From an uncultured beta proteobacterium (GTDB taxonomy: Bacteria; Pseudomonadota; Gammaproteobacteria; Burkholderiales; Rhodocyclaceae), in NCBI GenBank assembly GCA_903916205.1, contig CAIWVX010000071.1, positions 1 to 8,971 on the forward strand: a stretch of 8,971 nucleotides of DNA. The letters are read 5' to 3'. The notes under the pieces were generated by a model that saw nothing but the letters and a program-made list of their open reading frames with translations, was not told the origin of the DNA and did not search any database. Both the position numbers and the translations under genes were made by a program. Each line of letters opens with the position of its first letter. Within the stretch, counting starts at the first letter, position 1. Shown piece after piece: positions 5,856 to 8,971 of this stretch.

Positions 5856-8607
5856 AATCTCTCCGGCACAAGCCGCTCATTTCGCACCACTGGCAAACGC
5901 TTTGAACGCCGTGTGCGGGCAGTTTTTCCCCGGCATACAGGGCATTAAAAGCCATTTGCAAACGCTGACCTTGGGCTTCTGCGGCCGCCATTAAATCGCC
6001 CGCTTCAACGCCCGCCGTGAGGGTGACAATTTTTTCATCATCGAGTGAAACATAAGCGGCTTGCGCAGCATGACCATGTAATAATGCATAAGCCGGGAGT
6101 TGCACATCGTCTTTAAGGTGCTTGCGAATGACCTCGGCGGTCTGTGTTTTGTAGTCGAACAATGAGGCACCGCCTGCGTTTTCCTGAGGCTGATCAATGC
6201 GGTCGATGCGACCATAGAGTTCAACACATTTGCCATCCGCTAGAGACAGCTCGCGTTTAACCCGAGTTTCGGCCTGCGCCCAACGCCAACCAGCCGCTTC
6301 TTGCTCGCGTTGCCAGTCGAGATAAGCGGCCAGCCGTTTCTCCCAACGCAGACGCCAGCCGGTGGCGAGAAAATTGTCTTCAACCGCCGCCGCAAAAACC
6401 TCGGCCACGTCGTCCTGCAAGGCCGATAACGCTTGTTCCTCCGAGAGTTCTAAAAGCACCGGATGGCGTTGATGAAAGCGCTCCAGCACGCGATGCACCA
6501 GCGCCCCGTAGTCACTTTTTTCCATTTCCTCGCTGACTTCGTCCATCTCGCCAAGACCCAGCACATGACGTGCGAAAAAGCGGTACGGGCAAGCCACCAG
6601 ACTGACGTAGCCACTCACCGAAATGCGCTGTGGAATCAGCGCCAGCGGAGCCACCGGGGCCGCCATGACGGTGGCTTGCGGCGCACTCACCACATCGGGC
6701 AGCGCTTCGTCGCGTGCCGTAAGCGGCGCACGGTGCAGATCATCATTCCAGGCCAATTGATGCAGCGTCGATAGCAACGCCAGTTCGGGGGCCAGCAGAT
6801 TGGCCTCGCCATCCTTCAGCGCCTGCCAAGTCACGGTGATGCGCGGCACCGTCGCCAGCAACAATTCGAGCTCACGACGCAGTTCGCGCTCGTTGTCTTC
6901 ACGGGTGCGTAGCCCCAATTCGCGACGCACCGACGGGTTGAAGAATTCGCTATTGGATGTCGGTGACAGTTGTCGAGCATCACCACCGATCAACAAGGCC
7001 GCTTCAAAGCGACGCAGACAAACCGCGTTGAGCGGGGTCAATACGATGGGGCTACTGATACTGCCGTCACGGAAGGTGCTCGCCTCCAGCTCGCGGTTGA
7101 GCCAATCGCGCCAAGCCGCGAAGGAGAATAGCGCGGTGCTGGTGGCGAGTTCATCGCGCCGAGTTTCGAGCAATTCCAGCAAGGCCTTTCCTGCGGAATC
7201 GCGCCGCAAGGGTTTTAGCGCACTTAATACGTCAAGCGCCTTGAGCAAACGAGTGAGCCAACCGGCCAGTGGTGCCGGCTTGTTGCGCAAAAGCGTGCTG
7301 GCGGCTTCAACCCGGTCGAGTAGCGCTAGGCCGAGATTCTTGGCTTCAGATTCGTCCGCTTCAAGCAATCCGCGCCGGATTTTCACCCATCCGGCTTTAA
7401 CTGAGGCCTTGCGAATGGCAGCTTCAAGAGTGAATACGGCGGCTTTGCATTGACTCTTGTCGTCATCGGCAAAAACATAAGGCGATTTACATAGATCGAG
7501 CAGATCACGGTAATAGGCATTGCTGGCGACCGTTTCGATCAGCGCATCTACCGCCGCCGCTGCGCGTGAGGTCGATAGTTTCCAGCCGGTTTCATCGTTA
7601 ACCAGTACGCCTTCACGCTCAAGCAGTGCCCGTACCCGCCGCGCAGTCAGACGATCTTGGGTAATCAGCACAATGCGCCGCAAACCGGACTGCAACCACT
7701 GGCCGATTTGTGCCACAGCGGCCTGCGCCTCCGGTTCCCGACCACTGGCCGGAACCAGTTGCAGACAAGAGCTTAGCGGACTTTCGGGGAACGCCTTGGC
7801 CAGCGTCTCGGCACGCTCGAAAAGCGGCGTCTGCAAGGTCTGCGGCCAAGCCGCCGCCAGTGTCATCATCAAAGGCGTGGTGGACGCTTCCCGAGGTATC
7901 GGGTGAAAGACCTGCACCGTTTGCGTTTGAGCGTAAGCCTTAAGAAACTCCAGTTCAGCCGGATCAAGGGCTTCTTCCGGTATCGCATCAAGCAGCACCA
8001 GCAGGTGCCGTGGAGCGTCCTGAGCCGAGGCCTGACGCGCTAAAGTCGCCAGCCGCAAGCGGTATGAGGCGGCGCGATCCGGCTGCCCGACCGCGGCCAG
8101 CGCATGCCAGATTTCATGCACCACTCGCGCCTCAAAGGCCAGCGGAATCGAGGCCCGCAAGGCATAGGCTTGGTGCAATTGCGCCACCAGTCCGGCTTCA
8201 TCCTGCGGCAGTTTGACCGCCGCAGACGTCAGCTCATCAAAGAGTTCGGCCATTTCCGAGGCGATTTCCCACAGCGCCGACTCGTCAAACCAGCCTCGTT
8301 GACGCAAGGCTTCATGCAGCAAAACCAAACGTTCACTCTCCGGCAACGGCTCCGGCAGCCCTTTGATTTGAGCGCCATTGACCCAGTGCGATAGCGTGTC
8401 AAAACGCGGTAAAAGGAGTGGTCGAGGAAGCGCATGCAACAGCGCCGCACGTAGTTCGGTGACAATCGGCAGGGCCGGAACCAAAATCAGCACCGCCGAC
8501 AAATCGCCCGTCGCCAGCTCTTCGGCACAGCGATCCAGCATTTGGCCGACCAAGCTATCGAAAAAACCATCGCCCGTAGGAATCGGCGTCGAATTCAACA
8601 ATCTCAA
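5848..8607 (-). CDS. addB: AddB-type nuclease subunit with Fe-S staple
   Basis: A 919-residue partner of AddA, shorter than the roughly 1170 residues of the Bacillus protein. The N-terminal region resembles a degenerate helicase: SAVLILVPALPIVTELRAAL stands where a Walker A loop would be and has no GKT, so it is probably not an ATPase. The C-terminal RecB-type nuclease carries H705 (ALVHRVLERF), D802 (GRIDRID) and D818-Y-K820 (FDYKT). Four cysteines flank it: C673 (CPYRFF) and C905, C908, C914 (CQWCEMSGLC). The C-x2-C-x5-C spacing equals that of the 4Fe-4S staple of Bacillus AddB. The frame opens after a stop at 8641-8643 and offers only TTG starts nearby. TTG 8607 is given, but TTG 8601 has a better-spaced GAGG (eight bases) and would shorten it by two residues. 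No clear promoter was found upstream, so it may be co-transcribed with fdxA. Confidence 0.87.
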   Translation of the reverse strand: MRLLNSTPIPTGDGFFDSLVGQMLDRCAEELATGDLSAVLILVPALPIVTELRAALLHALPRPLLLPRFDTLSHWVNGAQIKGLPEPLPESERLVLLHEALRQRGWFDESALWEIASEMAELFDELTSAAVKLPQDEAGLVAQLHQAYALRASIPLAFEARVVHEIWHALAAVGQPDRAASYRLRLATLARQASAQDAPRHLLVLLDAIPEEALDPAELEFLKAYAQTQTVQVFHPIPREASTTPLMMTLAAAWPQTLQTPLFERAETLAKAFPESPLSSCLQLVPASGREPEAQAAVAQIGQWLQSGLRRIVLITQDRLTARRVRALLEREGVLVNDETGWKLSTSRAAAAVDALIETVASNAYYRDLLDLCKSPYVFADDDKSQCKAAVFTLEAAIRKASVKAGWVKIRRGLLEADESEAKNLGLALLDRVEAASTLLRNKPAPLAGWLTRLLKALDVLSALKPLRRDSAGKALLELLETRRDELATSTALFSFAAWRDWLNRELEASTFRDGSISSPIVLTPLNAVCLRRFEAALLIGGDARQLSPTSNSEFFNPSVRRELGLRTREDNERELRRELELLLATVPRITVTWQALKDGEANLLAPELALLSTLHQLAWNDDLHRAPLTARDEALPDVVSAPQATVMAAPVAPLALIPQRISVSGYVSLVACPYRFFARHVLGLGEMDEVSEEMEKSDYGALVHRVLERFHQRHPVLLELSEEQALSALQDDVAEVFAAAVEDNFLATGWRLRWEKRLAAYLDWQREQEAAGWRWAQAETRVKRELSLADGKCVELYGRIDRIDQPQENAGGASLFDYKTQTAEVIRKHLKDDVQLPAYALLHGHAAQAAYVSLDDEKIVTLTAGVEAGDLMAAAEAQGQRLQMAFNALYAGEKLPAHGVQSVCQWCEMSGLCRRDYV

Positions 8608-8639
8608 CGCCTCAGAACGGGTGAAAAATGACCAAGCGC

Positions 8640-8736
8640 ACTACAGAAGCTCAGAGGCGCAGAAAAAGCGCCGAGGGAATGGCCCGTTCTCAAAGGCTCA
8701 GGCTGCGAAAATTCTGTGTCGTTATGTCGCTGTGGC
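8640..8736. repeat. Degenerate inverted-repeat element (ACAGAGGCGCAGA type) in the fdxA-addB gap
   Basis: The left end ACTACAGAAGCTCAGAGGCG-CAGAA (8640-8664) and the right end (8712-8736) are imperfect inverted repeats: 14 of 25 positions match when the right end is reversed, including ACAG and CAGAA blocks. Read on the + strand the ends translate as TTEAQRRRK and FCVVMSLWRR. These are close to the TTEAQRHRE and CVSVSLWR phrases that recur as spurious peptides of a widespread small intergenic repeat in bacteria. Near the left end a perfect GGCGC/GCGCC hairpin (8656-8672) is embedded. The element fills most of the 157 bases between the ferredoxin gene and addB and ends about 30 bases before the addB start. 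Assignment to that repeat type is from memory of the pattern. Confidence 0.5.
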
Positions 8737-8764
8737 GAAGAATGAGGCATTTCCCCACGGCCTC

Positions 8765-8971
8765 TCAGCGCTCAAGAAGCTCGATTTTTTTCGGAACACC
8801 ATTCCAGCCACTGGCGTCATCCGGCGGTTCCTTACGCTCACTGATCACCGGCCAGAGCTTCGCCATCTCAGCATTCAGCGCAATAAAAGAATTTTGATAC
8901 TCCGGCACATCGTCCTCAGCATAAATCGCCGAAGCCGGACATTCAGCCACACAGAGCGTGCAATCAATACA
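8765..8971 (-). CDS. fdxA: Seven-iron ferredoxin, FdxA type (N-terminus beyond the window)
   Basis: The last 68 codons of a small ferredoxin, running off the right edge. The visible part begins CIDCTLCVAECPASAIYAED, a C-x2-C-x2-C-x3-CP motif that holds a 4Fe-4S cluster. It continues with the FdxA-type C-terminal extension (FIALNAEMAKLWPVI, then ERKEPPDDASGWNGV). In FdxA-type proteins of about 107 residues a 3Fe-4S site lies in the missing N-terminal third. These proteins carry single electrons in the cytoplasm; the partner here cannot be told. The gene points the same way as addB and addA and ends 157 bases before addB. The TGA stop follows LLER directly and the visible frame is intact. Confidence 0.9.
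   Translation of the reverse strand, partial: CIDCTLCVAECPASAIYAEDDVPEYQNSFIALNAEMAKLWPVISERKEPPDDASGWNGVPKKIELLER

Noticed and set aside
6800..7453. 217-residue + strand frame opposite addB
   Set aside because: Serine- and arginine-rich composition is typical of the antisense of a coding gene. addB on the other strand has clear nuclease and cysteine motifs.
2465..8607. The helicase-nuclease pair as a new defence system
   Set aside because: All motifs, the cysteine staple and the gene order fit the AddAB repair complex, and the neighbours (ferredoxin, ubiC) are housekeeping genes. Nothing points to a phage-defence role.
8628..8897. 89-residue + strand frame starting MTKRTTEAQRRRKS
   Set aside because: This is the spurious peptide encoded by the inverted-repeat element, and its second half lies opposite the ferredoxin gene.

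Overview
The window looks like a chromosomal segment of a proteobacterium, most likely a betaproteobacterium. I infer this from the family look of four genes: the UbiC and DUF192 proteins, the AddAB-type pair and the FdxA-type ferredoxin. Base composition is moderate and there are no RNA genes, no CRISPR array and no transposase. Genus cannot be named from the sequence alone.

Left part (1-1071), an accessory patch of toxin-antitoxin modules on the + strand. The last codons of a hicA toxin and a complete hicB antitoxin come first. A brnT-brnA module follows, in which the toxin brnT is broken by a frameshift while the antitoxin brnA is intact. A 26-base split repeat, AATCAAAGGG-(5/6)-CTCAATTACTACCCTG, lies just after hicB and again at the 3' end of brnA, so it brackets the brnTA unit. 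A strong promoter with an imperfect palindrome over its -10 box precedes brnT. A short minus-strand reading frame between the modules weakly resembles the start of a phage tail protein.

Middle (1072-2350), a two-gene + strand unit. A secreted or periplasmic DUF192 protein is followed after 19 bases by ubiC, chorismate-pyruvate lyase, the first committed step of ubiquinone synthesis. A GC-rich hairpin spans the end of ubiC, and a dispersed-type GC hairpin lies between ubiC and the convergent addA.

Right part (2465-8971), three minus-strand genes transcribed right to left: the 3' end of a seven-iron ferredoxin gene (fdxA type), then addB (PD-(D/E)XK nuclease with a four-cysteine Fe-S staple) and addA (UvrD/Rep-type helicase with a C-terminal PD-(D/E)XK nuclease). 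AddB and AddA would form the helicase-nuclease that resects double-strand breaks for recombination. A 27-codon reading frame starts over the addB stop and ends over the addA start, and may couple their translation. A degenerate inverted-repeat element fills most of the fdxA-addB gap.

No clear unknown multi-gene system is present. The most unusual points are the repeat-bracketed, toxin-dead brnTA module and the bridging micro-ORF between addB and addA.
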